Part shown: piece after piece, positions 1 through 5,595 of the stretch
How positions within the stretch are numbered: the first letter of the stretch is position 1
Layout of the letters: every line of letters begins with the position of its first letter
Origin: an uncultured Planctomycetaceae bacterium
GTDB taxonomy: Bacteria > Planctomycetota > Planctomycetia > Pirellulales > Thermoguttaceae
Assembly: GCA_947307005.1 (NCBI GenBank)
Contig: CAMZHY010000191.1
Coordinates: 1 to 6,963 of the forward strand
Length of the DNA: 6,963 nucleotides
Reading direction: 5' to 3'
Made by a program: the position numbers and the translations under genes
The notes under the pieces: model-generated
Seen by the model: the letters and a program-made list of their open reading frames with translations, nothing else
Databases searched by the model: none
What the model was told of the DNA's origin: nothing

Positions 1-456
1 AGCATCACCAATCAGTTCGGCGGCGGCATGGGCGGCGGCATGGGCGGCGGAATGAGCGGCGGCGGCATGGGCGGAACGATCCAGAACGTCAAGAGCCTAG
101 AAGCGATCGCCGGGCGCATTGAATACGGTTTCGACTGCATCCAGCACGCGGTCAAAGGCGATAAGAAAACTGCGGCGAAGGGCGTCTCCGCCAGTCTCGA
201 CGAGTCGAAAGAGGATCAGAAGGAGATGCAGGATAATCTCAAGACGCTGCTCGACGAGTTTGAAGAGATGCAGACGTTCATTAAGGAAGGCGCCCCGCAG
301 TCCGGCGGCATGATGGGGATGACCGGCGGCATGGGAGGCGGCATGGGCATGGGCGCGACGAGCGAAAACGTCGCGGTCGACGCGAACCAGCTTAAGGACC
401 ATCTCCTCGAAAAGAAGATCAAGTTCAACGAACTTTTGGGAATCGATTCCTATTGA
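1..456 (+). CDS. Gly/Met-rich protein of unknown function, 3' part only
   Basis: The reading frame is open from the first base of the window to TGA at 454-456, giving 151 residues. The first in-frame ATG (28) lies inside a run of GGC codons with no ribosome binding site, so the true start is almost certainly left of the window. Counting from the first codon, residues 7-25 are a Gly/Met tract (GGGM units). Residues 27-96 are charged and probably helical (EEM, DEFEEM, KEDQKEMQ). Residues 101-119 are a second Gly/Met tract, and 120-151 a short helical tail. There is no membrane segment and one Cys. Gly/Met repeats are known in chaperonin C-terminal tails and in some metal-binding proteins, but here they are internal and flank a helical domain, so neither role can be assigned. 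I do not recognise the family. The next gene on the same strand starts 376 bases later. Confidence 0.8.
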   Translation, partial: SITNQFGGGMGGGMGGGMSGGGMGGTIQNVKSLEAIAGRIEYGFDCIQHAVKGDKKTAAKGVSASLDESKEDQKEMQDNLKTLLDEFEEMQTFIKEGAPQSGGMMGMTGGMGGGMGMGATSENVAVDANQLKDHLLEKKIKFNELLGIDSY

Positions 457-471
457 TCGACGTTTTTTCGG

Positions 472-500
472 TTGACGAACGCGGCGTTCGAGCGGATATT
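472..500 (+). promoter_or_regulatory. Possible sigma-70-type promoter with palindromic spacer
   Basis: TTGACG (472-477, five of six to the -35 consensus) is followed by a 17-base spacer and GATATT (495-500, four of six to the -10 consensus). The spacer holds the inverted repeat CGAACGC/GCGTTCG (476-490) around one central G, which could be an operator. It lies just after the stop of the Gly/Met-rich gene and could drive the small gene at 833. Such hexamers occur by chance, so this is weak. Confidence 0.3.
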
Positions 501-817
501 TCTCGGACGTCGCGTTTTCTTTAAACTACGGAATCGTCGTTTTTTCCGCGAATTATTGGAACTCGCTGCGACGTCTGACGTCAAAAGGAAACGGTTGCGC
601 GACTCAGCCGACTTAGGACGTTTGTGTCGTTTTCGCGTCAAACGCCCGCCGCGAATTTTCATTCCGGCGTTGGAATTGATTGGCGGAGACCGACTTTGCG
701 GACGATAAGAGAGTCAGCGTCCCGCGTCGTTCTTGCGTTAGGTCGGGAACGCTCGCGTTTGTTTTGGTCGCGCCGGGGTTAAGCAACGCCCTGACGCGTC
801 GTTTTGCACCCTAGTAC

Positions 818-823
818 AAAAGG
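818..823 (+). promoter_or_regulatory. Ribosome binding site for the gene at 833
   Basis: AAAAGG ends 9 bases before the ATG at 833, an acceptable Shine-Dalgarno distance. It supports that ATG over the later in-frame Met codon in the middle of the conserved-looking part (residue 19, GNMVRFDF). Confidence 0.55.
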
Positions 824-832
824 TTTCCTCTG

Positions 833-1060
833 ATGAAAAAAGAAATCTACGCCGACGGCGTTGGTCAGATTCATTTCGCCGGCAACATGGTTCGATTCGA
901 CTTTGTCACGCTTCAGCCCGGCGCCGACGGCGAAGCGCCGAAGCCGGAGCCGTCTGAGCGAGTCATTATGCCGCCGCAGGGCTTCCTCTCCATGTTCAAC
1001 AGCATGCAGCAGCTCATCGACAAGCTTGTCGACGCGAAAGTTCTTCAGAAGAACGCGTGA
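833..1060 (+). CDS. Small DUF3467-like protein (75 residues)
   Basis: This 75-residue protein has no signal peptide or membrane segment. Residues 5-27 read as beta strands (IYADG, QIHFAG, MVRFDF). They are followed by PG at 29-30, a Pro-rich loop (EAPKPEPSE), an RVIMPP motif near 43-48, and a C-terminal amphipathic helix (FLSMFNSMQQLIDKLVDAKVL). The order IYA, then FDF, PG, R-V-I-M-x-P and helix matches my recollection of DUF3467 proteins, a family of small proteins of unknown function. The match is by eye only. ATG at 833 follows AAAAGG. The stop TGA is followed at once by TAG in the next codon, and a strong terminator begins about 50 bases downstream, so this is the last gene of its transcript. 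It is downstream of the Gly/Met-rich gene on the same strand, but a 376-base gap makes a shared operon uncertain. Confidence 0.75.
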   Translation: MKKEIYADGVGQIHFAGNMVRFDFVTLQPGADGEAPKPEPSERVIMPPQGFLSMFNSMQQLIDKLVDAKVLQKNA

Positions 1061-1104
1061 TAGAAGTTGACGCGAACGCGACCGACGAGTCGCGTCGGCG
1101 TCCC

Positions 1105-1144
1105 AAAAAAGCCTCGGTTCTCGTCGGAGAATCGAGGCTTTTTT
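1105..1144. terminator. Strong intrinsic terminator, symmetrical
   Basis: A 12-bp stem (1111-1122 with 1127-1138, one G-U pair) closes a GTCG tetraloop and is followed by six T (1139-1144). Six A (1105-1110) precede it, so it can also stop transcription on the - strand. It lies about 50 bases after the stop of the 75-residue gene and insulates that gene from the promoter at 1244. Confidence 0.9.
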
Positions 1145-1221
1145 CGCGAAGCTAGGAATCGACGGCGTTCTTTGTTCCGTGGGAAAGAGCGAAAAACGGT
1201 CGAAAAACGGAATCGCCCCCC

Positions 1222-1249
1222 TTTTAAGAATTCCGCCGGAGTGTATAAT
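1222..1249 (+). promoter_or_regulatory. Promoter of the leader and 29-codon gene
   Basis: A perfect TATAAT lies at 1244-1249, preceded by GTG. The -35 region is poor: TTTTAA at 1222-1227, with a 16-base spacer, is the best candidate. The expected start of transcription is near 1256, which puts the 8-bp hairpin 1255-1273 at the very 5' end of the RNA. Its position just after one terminator and just before another hairpin-rich leader supports a genuine promoter. Confidence 0.65.
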
Positions 1250-1254
1250 GCGAG

Positions 1255-1356
1255 GCGCTATTTGTAATAGCGCGATATTGAGACTGTTCTGTTCGCGCGC
1301 GCGTGGCGCGGACATTGTTCATATAGCGTGAATCCCGCGTCGGCGGGGTTTTTATT
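1255..1356 (+). promoter_or_regulatory. Structured leader RNA with probable attenuator
   Basis: The predicted transcript runs about 100 nt from the TATAAT promoter to an intrinsic terminator. In order it contains three elements. The first is a perfect 8-bp hairpin (1255-1262 with 1266-1273, loop TGT). The second is a GC-rich hairpin (1291-1298 with 1306-1313, one G-U). The third is the terminator hairpin (about 1331-1350). The segment CGCTAT (1256-1261) can pair with ATAGCG at 1267-1272 or with a second ATAGCG at 1323-1328, so the 5' hairpin has an alternative long-range partner just before the terminator. Only 18 bases lie between the T-rich run and the GTG of the next gene, enough for its ribosome binding site but not for a promoter. 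The gene is therefore probably expressed by read-through, which makes this a leader/attenuator. A free-standing small RNA with incidental read-through is the alternative. I do not recognise a known riboswitch. Confidence 0.5.
1331..1356 (+). terminator. Intrinsic terminator inside the leader
   Basis: Stem CCCGC/GCGGG (1334-1338 with 1343-1347) around GTCG is extended by T-G and A-T pairs down to 1331 and 1350. A T-rich run follows (TTTTTATTT, 1349 on). It ends 18 bases before the GTG start at 1375. Confidence 0.75.
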
Positions 1357-1374
1357 TAATCAACGGAGATAAAC

Positions 1375-1464
1375 GTGGGAACGAAAAAGACTGGAAAGGG
1401 ACGACGTAAGCTCGGTCGTAAAAAGAGACGAATGCGATCCAAGATTCGTCATCGAAAGGACTGA
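1375..1464 (+). CDS. 29-residue highly basic protein, probable small ribosomal protein
   Basis: GTG at 1375 opens a 29-codon frame ending in TGA (1462-1464). It is preceded by GGAG (1365-1368) at a 6-base spacing, a good Shine-Dalgarno signal. About 17 of the 29 residues are Lys or Arg. The pattern (MGTKKTGKGRRKLG, then RKKRRMRSK, then IRHRK) is typical of tiny rRNA-binding proteins. By eye it resembles the bS22/mS38 (AURKAIP1/COX24) group of about 30-residue small-subunit proteins. It is less like bTHX, which has a different motif (GKGDRRTRRGK). The family assignment is tentative, while the case for a real gene rests on ribosome binding site, composition and flanking signals. It is the only gene of its transcript: a leader with a terminator precedes it, and a terminator at 1571-1605 follows. 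Codon use is Arg CGT/CGA and Lys AAA/AAG rich, unlike the GCG/GTC-heavy neighbours, which fits a highly expressed gene. Confidence 0.75.
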   Translation: MGTKKTGKGRRKLGRKKRRMRSKIRHRKD

Positions 1465-1570
1465 GCCGACGGGTCGGTTCCGCGCGTTTGCGGCGCGGCG
1501 CCCTTCGGGTTTGTCCGGCTGCCTCGCCTAACGACGACGACGCGCGGGTTGTTCCGCGTTTAAGCCAAAA

Positions 1571-1605
1571 AAAGCTCCCGAATCCTCGCGGACTCGGGAG
1601 TTTTT
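1571..1605. terminator. Bidirectional terminator between convergent units
   Basis: CTCCCGAATCC (1575-1585) pairs with GGACTCGGGAG (1590-1600) with one A-C mismatch, around a TCGC loop. Five T (1601-1605) follow, and seven A (1567-1573) precede it. Read on + it ends the 29-codon transcript. Read on - it lies about 50 bases after the stop of the hydrolase gene. The 1465-1570 stretch before it holds only another GC hairpin (1480-1485 with 1493-1498) without a U-tract. Confidence 0.85.
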
Positions 1606-1654
1606 CTATTCCGTCCCTAGACGGCAGGCGACGCCGTCTCGGCGAAGACGAACG

Positions 1655-3829
1655 CTATCGCCGCTCCGCCGTTTCCCGACGGATCTGGTAAAGCCGATAG
1701 CCGACGCGTCGAACGGCGGCGATCGTTTCCTCGTACGGGCGGTCGCAGACGTCGATCAGTCCGATCTGATAGTTTTCGCCGTCGAAACGCCCCGTGACCG
1801 CTTCGTCCTGATATTCAAACCAGTGCGCGCCGACGATCCAAGGATTGCCGAGCGCGCTTTTTACGTATTCCTCGTACGATTTCGCCCGGGCTTCCTGATC
1901 TTCGCAGGGGACGAGTCCGGTGTGGAAGAGTCCTCGGTCCAGCGCTCCGAAGTGGAACTCGCCGATCATGACGGGCTTATCGACGCCGTCGACGGGCTTG
2001 AAGTCGCCGATGGAACGTCGGTAGAAGTTGTAGCTTACGACGTCGCAGTATTTCTGGGCGGCGGCGCGCGCAAGGTCGTTGGTCCACGCGAACCGACATC
2101 CGAGATACAGTTTTTTCGGCGCGATTTCATGAACCGCCGCGGCGATCTGCTCAAAGTATTTCTCGCAGATTACCGCATAGAACGCGTCGGAATCGGCGTC
2201 GGGGGCGTCGCCGTTGGGCGTTTCAAAGGGGGCGGCGAGAATCGCGTCCCAGCTTTCCGCTTTCGTTCCCCAGGCGTTGTTGAAACGGGCGACGTCGCCG
2301 TATTTTTCACGGAGCCAAGCGACGTACGCCTTTTTTGCGGGCTGTTTTTCGGGCGAAAGAAGCGCGGCGCGCGCGAGAGAGCCTTTTTCGCCCCACGAGA
2401 TTTCGTTGTCGACGAAATACCCGACGCAGTAGGGATCGTCGGCGGTTCGCGCCTTGACCGCTTCGAGCGATTTGCGAATCGCCCGTTCGAATTCCGGCGC
2501 GAACGGGTCGACGAATTTGCCCCAGTATCCTTTGCTTCCTTCGATGCTCGGCCCTCCGGAAGAAACGGTCGCCGTGTAGGGCGTTTTGGCGCGCGCGCAG
2601 ACGTCGACGTCGGACCAGTTGCCGATCGTGTTCAGTCCCCAGCTTCGCAGCCTTCGACGCGCCTGATCGGTCGCGGCGTCGCGCCAGTTTTCGCCGAATT
2701 TCTTATAGAGATTCGCGGCGGAGAGGTTGTACGTCAGGAATTCGCCTCTGCCGACATAGTAGTTGTTGACCGAATTCGAGCTTTTATACAGAAAACGGCG
2801 AAATTCCGAGTTTGAGTCGAGCGAGGTTGGAATCGCCGGGTCGAAGTAGAATTCGCGATCCGTGACCGGCGTCGTCGCCGTGTTGAAGTTGACGCAGTCG
2901 ACCCCGTGGGACCAGAAGAGGCGCCCGTTCGGATCGACGAGATACCACGCGCCGTCGAGCTTTTCGACGCGGAACGCCCCCGTCGCTTGAAGTTGCGGAC
3001 CTTTTTCCCAGCCGCCGTATTCGTCGAATTCCGTCGGCTGATTGGCGGCGAGTTCGGCGTCTTCGCGCGCGATCTGATCGCGAAGTTCCTCTAACGAATG
3101 GGTTTTGCCCGGCCAATCGGCGTGTTTGAACTGTCCAAATTCGTCGATCATGGGGAAGAATTGGTCGGGGCTCCACTGGAGATACGCTTCCTTCTCGAGT
3201 CGTTCCGGTTCGATGGGAATCGCGGCGATTCTTTCGAGAACCCACGAGTCTCCGCGCCCGTTCTGATTCTCAAAAGGACGAATCGCCGTAAGCGTTCCCT
3301 TGTCGAACGCGATTTTCGCGTCGTTGGAGTATTCGTCCGTCTTAATTCCGCCCGGCTTGCCGCGCATCGCGAAGAGCTTGGCGCGAACCTCGGGGTTGAG
3401 GTTCCCATAGAATTCGACGCGCCACCGTTTCTTTTCGCCGGGCTTGAGCGTCGCGGAGCGCGTGACGACGCCGTCGAGCGTCGTCGGGTTGGACACGGCG
3501 CAGTCCATTCGGCAGAAGAGCGTGATTTCATTTTCGCTCGTGGAGCGGACGTCAAGGACGAGCGCGTCGTACTGCGAGAGGTCCCATTTTCCTTCGAAAT
3601 GGATTCCGGGCCAATTGTCTTTCGTTCCGTTTTTAATCGCGAGCGCGCCGTCGTCGCCGCGCGTGAGTTCGACGTCCTGCAGGCGAATTGAATCAAGGGG
3701 CGTCGTCGCGTCGAAAATGACAAGCTCGGCGCCGTCCGACGCCGTTTCTTGGGCGACGAGCGGAACGGCGAGCAGCGAGAGAAAGACGAGCGCGGACAGG
3801 AACGCGGTGGAGGTTCGATAGACGGTCAT
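1655..3829 (-). CDS. Secreted GH50/agarase-like glycoside hydrolase
   Basis: This 724-residue protein has an N-terminal signal peptide: hydrophobic residues 8-24, with likely cleavage near VA-Q at 25-27. Residues about 36-205 look like a beta-sandwich carbohydrate-binding module (WPGIHFEGKWDLSQYDAL, then LDVRSTS). From about 215 on is a GH-A-clan TIM barrel with features recalled from beta-agarases of family GH50: DEFGQFKHADWPGK (229-242), DEYGGW (269-274), and FRVEKLDGAWYLVDPNGRLFW (around 286-306). Glu476 in VDNEISWG is the expected acid/base and Glu624 in MIGEFHFG the expected nucleophile; both are present. HWFEYQDE follows near 669. Length fits GH50. The likely role is cleavage of a beta-linked galactan in periplasm or outside; the exact substrate is uncertain, and GH42-like activity is an alternative. 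The ATG at 3829 is chosen over that at 3835 because GGAG (3837-3840) is 7 bases from the former and only 1 from the latter. It lies 58 bases behind the sulfatase-fold gene, probably in one transcript. Confidence 0.8.
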   Translation of the reverse strand: MTVYRTSTAFLSALVFLSLLAVPLVAQETASDGAELVIFDATTPLDSIRLQDVELTRGDDGALAIKNGTKDNWPGIHFEGKWDLSQYDALVLDVRSTSENEITLFCRMDCAVSNPTTLDGVVTRSATLKPGEKKRWRVEFYGNLNPEVRAKLFAMRGKPGGIKTDEYSNDAKIAFDKGTLTAIRPFENQNGRGDSWVLERIAAIPIEPERLEKEAYLQWSPDQFFPMIDEFGQFKHADWPGKTHSLEELRDQIAREDAELAANQPTEFDEYGGWEKGPQLQATGAFRVEKLDGAWYLVDPNGRLFWSHGVDCVNFNTATTPVTDREFYFDPAIPTSLDSNSEFRRFLYKSSNSVNNYYVGRGEFLTYNLSAANLYKKFGENWRDAATDQARRRLRSWGLNTIGNWSDVDVCARAKTPYTATVSSGGPSIEGSKGYWGKFVDPFAPEFERAIRKSLEAVKARTADDPYCVGYFVDNEISWGEKGSLARAALLSPEKQPAKKAYVAWLREKYGDVARFNNAWGTKAESWDAILAAPFETPNGDAPDADSDAFYAVICEKYFEQIAAAVHEIAPKKLYLGCRFAWTNDLARAAAQKYCDVVSYNFYRRSIGDFKPVDGVDKPVMIGEFHFGALDRGLFHTGLVPCEDQEARAKSYEEYVKSALGNPWIVGAHWFEYQDEAVTGRFDGENYQIGLIDVCDRPYEETIAAVRRVGYRLYQIRRETAERR

Positions 3830-3836
3830 GAGCATT

Positions 3837-3840
3837 CTCC
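3837..3840 (-). promoter_or_regulatory. Ribosome binding site deciding the hydrolase start
   Basis: GGAG on the - strand is 7 bases upstream of the ATG at 3829 but only one base from the ATG at 3835. This favours the shorter protein, which still has a full signal peptide. Confidence 0.6.
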
Positions 3841-3887
3841 GGATTGAGTGAGAAGCGGGCGCCCGCCGCGTCGGCGAGCGTCCGCGG

Positions 3888-5471
3888 TTATCGCGCCGCG
3901 TCGAGCGCCGTCTTAAGCTGATCGGCGATTTCGGCGCAGCGGTCGGCGACGTCGTTGACGCAGTACCGATCGTCGGGAAAAGAGAAGAGTTCGACGGCGT
4001 CGGTCGCGTTGGGATCGTCGGCGCGTTCTTCAGGCGTCGTCGGCGCCGTTTTCAGGAGCCATTCGTCGACGATGAGCGCGCGCTCGGACGATTCCGCGTC
4101 CTTGGCGACGACTTGGATCGAATCGCGAACGGCCCCTTCTTCGTCGGCGAGAAGCGTCAGGAGGTTTTGTCCCGGCCTGTCGGGATTAAGCGCGGAAAAC
4201 GCGTCGCCGTCGGTCGGTTCGTCGGAAGCGGTTCTCCGGTCGCCCCAACGTCCGGCGAGAGGCGAGATTTCGCGTTCTTCGAGACGCCAGAATTCGCGCG
4301 TCGAAAGATTCGGCGCAAACTCCGGCCAGTCGCGCAGGGTCGCGAAAAGATCGCGGGGTTCGCAGAGCTGCGGGAGTCGAACCGTCGCGCCCGTTCCGTC
4401 GGGGAGACGCAGTAGGAGCGGGACGCGTATTTCCTCCGCGTAGAAGCGGGAGGGCGCGTCGTCGTCGCCGGGACGTCCCAAACCTCCCGGATAGCCGAAC
4501 GCGAGTCCGCGAGTCCCGGCGAGCGCAAAGAGCGCGTTTTTGAGGATATCGTGCTGTTTGATCAGTTCGAGAAAACCGGCGAGCGTTTTGTCGAAGACGG
4601 AGAGTCCGCCGCAATAGGCTTGGAGGACGCTCTGTCGCCGATCGGTTTCGTCGAGCGCGGCGAGTCGAGCGCGTTCTCGAAGCTCCGGCGATTTCGACTC
4701 GGGACCGACTTTGCGCGGCTCGTCGTTGCGAGGCGCGCGAACGTCGGCGGCGCCGCGGTTTCGTCCGGCGCGTCGCGAATGGGACGCGCGCGGAAGGTAT
4801 GGGGGAGCGACTGCGGAATAGCTTTTCGGATCGGACTCTTCTTGAATCAGGTCGCCGGTCTCCGGATCGCAAACGATTTCGCGGAACTGTTCGCGGCGTT
4901 CCATTGGGAAATCCCACGCGTCGTTCCACCCGGAGAAATGCGCCCAGACGAACCAAGGCGCGGGCTCGTCGATTCTTTGCGCGTCGTTTAGGCCGACGAG
5001 GAACCTCGCGAGTTCTTCGAAATTTTTAAAGAACGCGGTCTGGTCGAGGGTTTCGACGGGCGCGTCGGGGCGGACGCGATCGAGGAGGAACCGTTCGTCG
5101 CAGTCGTCGCTGTCGACGCTCGGACTGAGCGCGACGCGCTCGTCGTCGGAAAGGAGGAACGTCCGGTATCCGCGGCGTTTCATGACGCGGAAGATAGATT
5201 CGGCGTCGGGCGGCTCGTCGGACGCGACGAGGCGCGAGGGCGACTCTCCGCGCCAGAACGCGCGAAGGAGCGCGTCGAGATCGAGCGAGGTCGCGTAGAA
5301 GGAGTCGAAAAGAATCGATTCCGACGCGAGCGCGTCGAACCCCGGCGTGTCGAGCCAAGTCGCGCCGTAGGCGCCGAGCGCGTCGGAGTTGAGCCGATCG
5401 ATCGTGAGACAAAGAATATCGCCGAGTCTAGAACCGACTTTGGGGCGTTGGGATCGGGTTATAATCTTCAT
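3888..5471 (-). CDS. Sulfatase-fold protein with degenerate active site
   Basis: This 527-residue protein follows the arylsulfatase layout: strand 1 ILCLTIDRLNSDALGAYG (19-36), TPGFDALASESILF (42-55), APWFVWAHFSGWNDAW (171-186), AYCGGLSVFDKTLAGFLELI (285-304), RVPLLLRLPDG (349-359), and a C-terminal ELFSFPDDRYCVNDVAD (494-510). The catalytic signature is gone. The DD pair is D25-R26. The CxPSR formylglycine site aligns with SLDLDALL, Leu65 replacing Cys. The SDHG metal site aligns with AGTRG (Thr320, Arg321). The PH histidine aligns with Asn183. An Arg-rich insertion occupies about 228-262. There is no signal peptide, although most polysaccharide sulfatases are exported. The frame is intact over 1.6 kb, so it looks maintained rather than decayed. 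The ATG at 5471 has no clear Shine-Dalgarno but starts just before strand 1. It is likely the first gene of an operon with the downstream hydrolase. A phosphodiesterase-like activity cannot be excluded, but the metal ligands for that are also missing. Confidence 0.8.
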   Translation of the reverse strand: MKIITRSQRPKVGSRLGDILCLTIDRLNSDALGAYGATWLDTPGFDALASESILFDSFYATSLDLDALLRAFWRGESPSRLVASDEPPDAESIFRVMKRRGYRTFLLSDDERVALSPSVDSDDCDERFLLDRVRPDAPVETLDQTAFFKNFEELARFLVGLNDAQRIDEPAPWFVWAHFSGWNDAWDFPMERREQFREIVCDPETGDLIQEESDPKSYSAVAPPYLPRASHSRRAGRNRGAADVRAPRNDEPRKVGPESKSPELRERARLAALDETDRRQSVLQAYCGGLSVFDKTLAGFLELIKQHDILKNALFALAGTRGLAFGYPGGLGRPGDDDAPSRFYAEEIRVPLLLRLPDGTGATVRLPQLCEPRDLFATLRDWPEFAPNLSTREFWRLEEREISPLAGRWGDRRTASDEPTDGDAFSALNPDRPGQNLLTLLADEEGAVRDSIQVVAKDAESSERALIVDEWLLKTAPTTPEERADDPNATDAVELFSFPDDRYCVNDVADRCAEIADQLKTALDAAR

Positions 5472-5494
5472 GGAAACGACTCGCGGGATCGAAG

Positions 5495-5521
5495 GGCGCG
5501 CTTAAAAACGAACCTCGCGCC
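5495..5521 (-). promoter_or_regulatory. 5'-terminal hairpin in the sulfatase-like gene leader
   Basis: On the - strand GGCGCG (5521-5516) pairs with CGCGCC (5500-5495) across a 15-base loop. If transcription starts near 5523, the RNA begins almost directly with this hairpin and has a 5' UTR of about 50 bases. Such a hairpin could stabilise the 5' end. Confidence 0.35.
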
Positions 5522-5529
5522 GTCCTCCG

Positions 5530-5558
5530 ATTATAAAAAAACCGACCGGACGTTGCAA
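5530..5558 (-). promoter_or_regulatory. Promoter of the sulfatase-like/hydrolase operon
   Basis: On the - strand TTGCAA (5558-5553), a 17-base spacer and a perfect TATAAT (5535-5530) form a good sigma-70-type promoter, with a start predicted near 5523. The -35 element lies in the loop of the preceding gene's terminator, and the -10 element starts at the last bases of its U-tract. Confidence 0.65.
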
Positions 5559-5572
5559 GAACGGGCGGTCGG
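5535..5572 (-). terminator. Intrinsic terminator of the antiporter gene
   Basis: On the - strand CCGACCG (5572-5566) pairs with CGGTCGG (5548-5542), followed by seven T (5541-5535). An inner 4-bp stem (5563-5560 with 5554-5551) extends the hairpin. It begins 23 bases after the antiporter stop. Confidence 0.85.
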
Positions 5573-5595
5573 CGACGCTAAAAAACGTTTCGACG

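Larger units (their letters stand above)
457..832. other. 376-base intergenic stretch with no convincing gene
   Basis: No ORF here has a plausible start and composition. A TTG-start frame at 472-708 gives an Arg/Phe-rich 78-residue peptide that looks like noise. The only structure seen is a promoter-like pair near the left end (TTGACG 472-477, GATATT 495-500, 17-base spacer). A 7-base inverted repeat (476-482 against 484-490) lies in that spacer. I see no clean U-tract terminator after the gene ending at 456 and no tRNA- or rRNA-like fold. If the promoter is real, the transcript to the next gene would have a long 5' UTR of roughly 325 bases. Confidence 0.5.

Noticed and set aside
439..450. 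Palindrome GGAATCGATTCC at the end of the Gly/Met-rich gene
   Set aside because: It lies inside the coding sequence just before the stop, too tight to form a useful hairpin and with no T-run directly after it.
472..708. 78-codon TTG-start frame after the Gly/Met-rich gene
   Set aside because: No Shine-Dalgarno signal, Arg/Phe-rich composition, and no similarity I can recognise.
779..1315. 178-codon - strand frame spanning the 75-residue gene and the terminator
   Set aside because: It runs through a strong terminator, a promoter and the opposite gene, all better supported.
1255..1356. Leader as 4.5S/SRP RNA, 6S RNA or a tRNA
   Set aside because: It lacks the SRP GGAA-type apical loop motif, is too short and has no central bubble for 6S, and has no cloverleaf or T-loop sequence.
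1823..2815. 330-codon + strand frame opposite the hydrolase gene
   Set aside because: It lies wholly antisense to a gene with recognisable catalytic motifs, has no ribosome binding site, and is rich in Arg, Val and Phe as expected from reversed GC-biased codons.
3855..3866. 12-base perfect palindrome GCGGGCGCCCGC between the two operon genes
   Set aside because: It can form only a 4-bp stem with a 4-base loop, has no U-tract, and is unremarkable for this GC content, so it is not called as a terminator or operator.
4186..4956. 256-codon frame on the same strand within the sulfatase-like gene
   Set aside because: Arg/Ser-rich with no domain sense. The in-frame protein carries the sulfatase motifs on both sides, so this is a shifted shadow frame.
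5232..5243. SPSR at residues 77-80 of the sulfatase-like protein as the catalytic motif
   Set aside because: Alignment through LFDSFYATS and the following glycine puts the true CxPSR position at residues 65-69. This SPSR lies about 11 residues later at the TG-x-x-P position, and the residue before it is Glu, not Cys or Ser.
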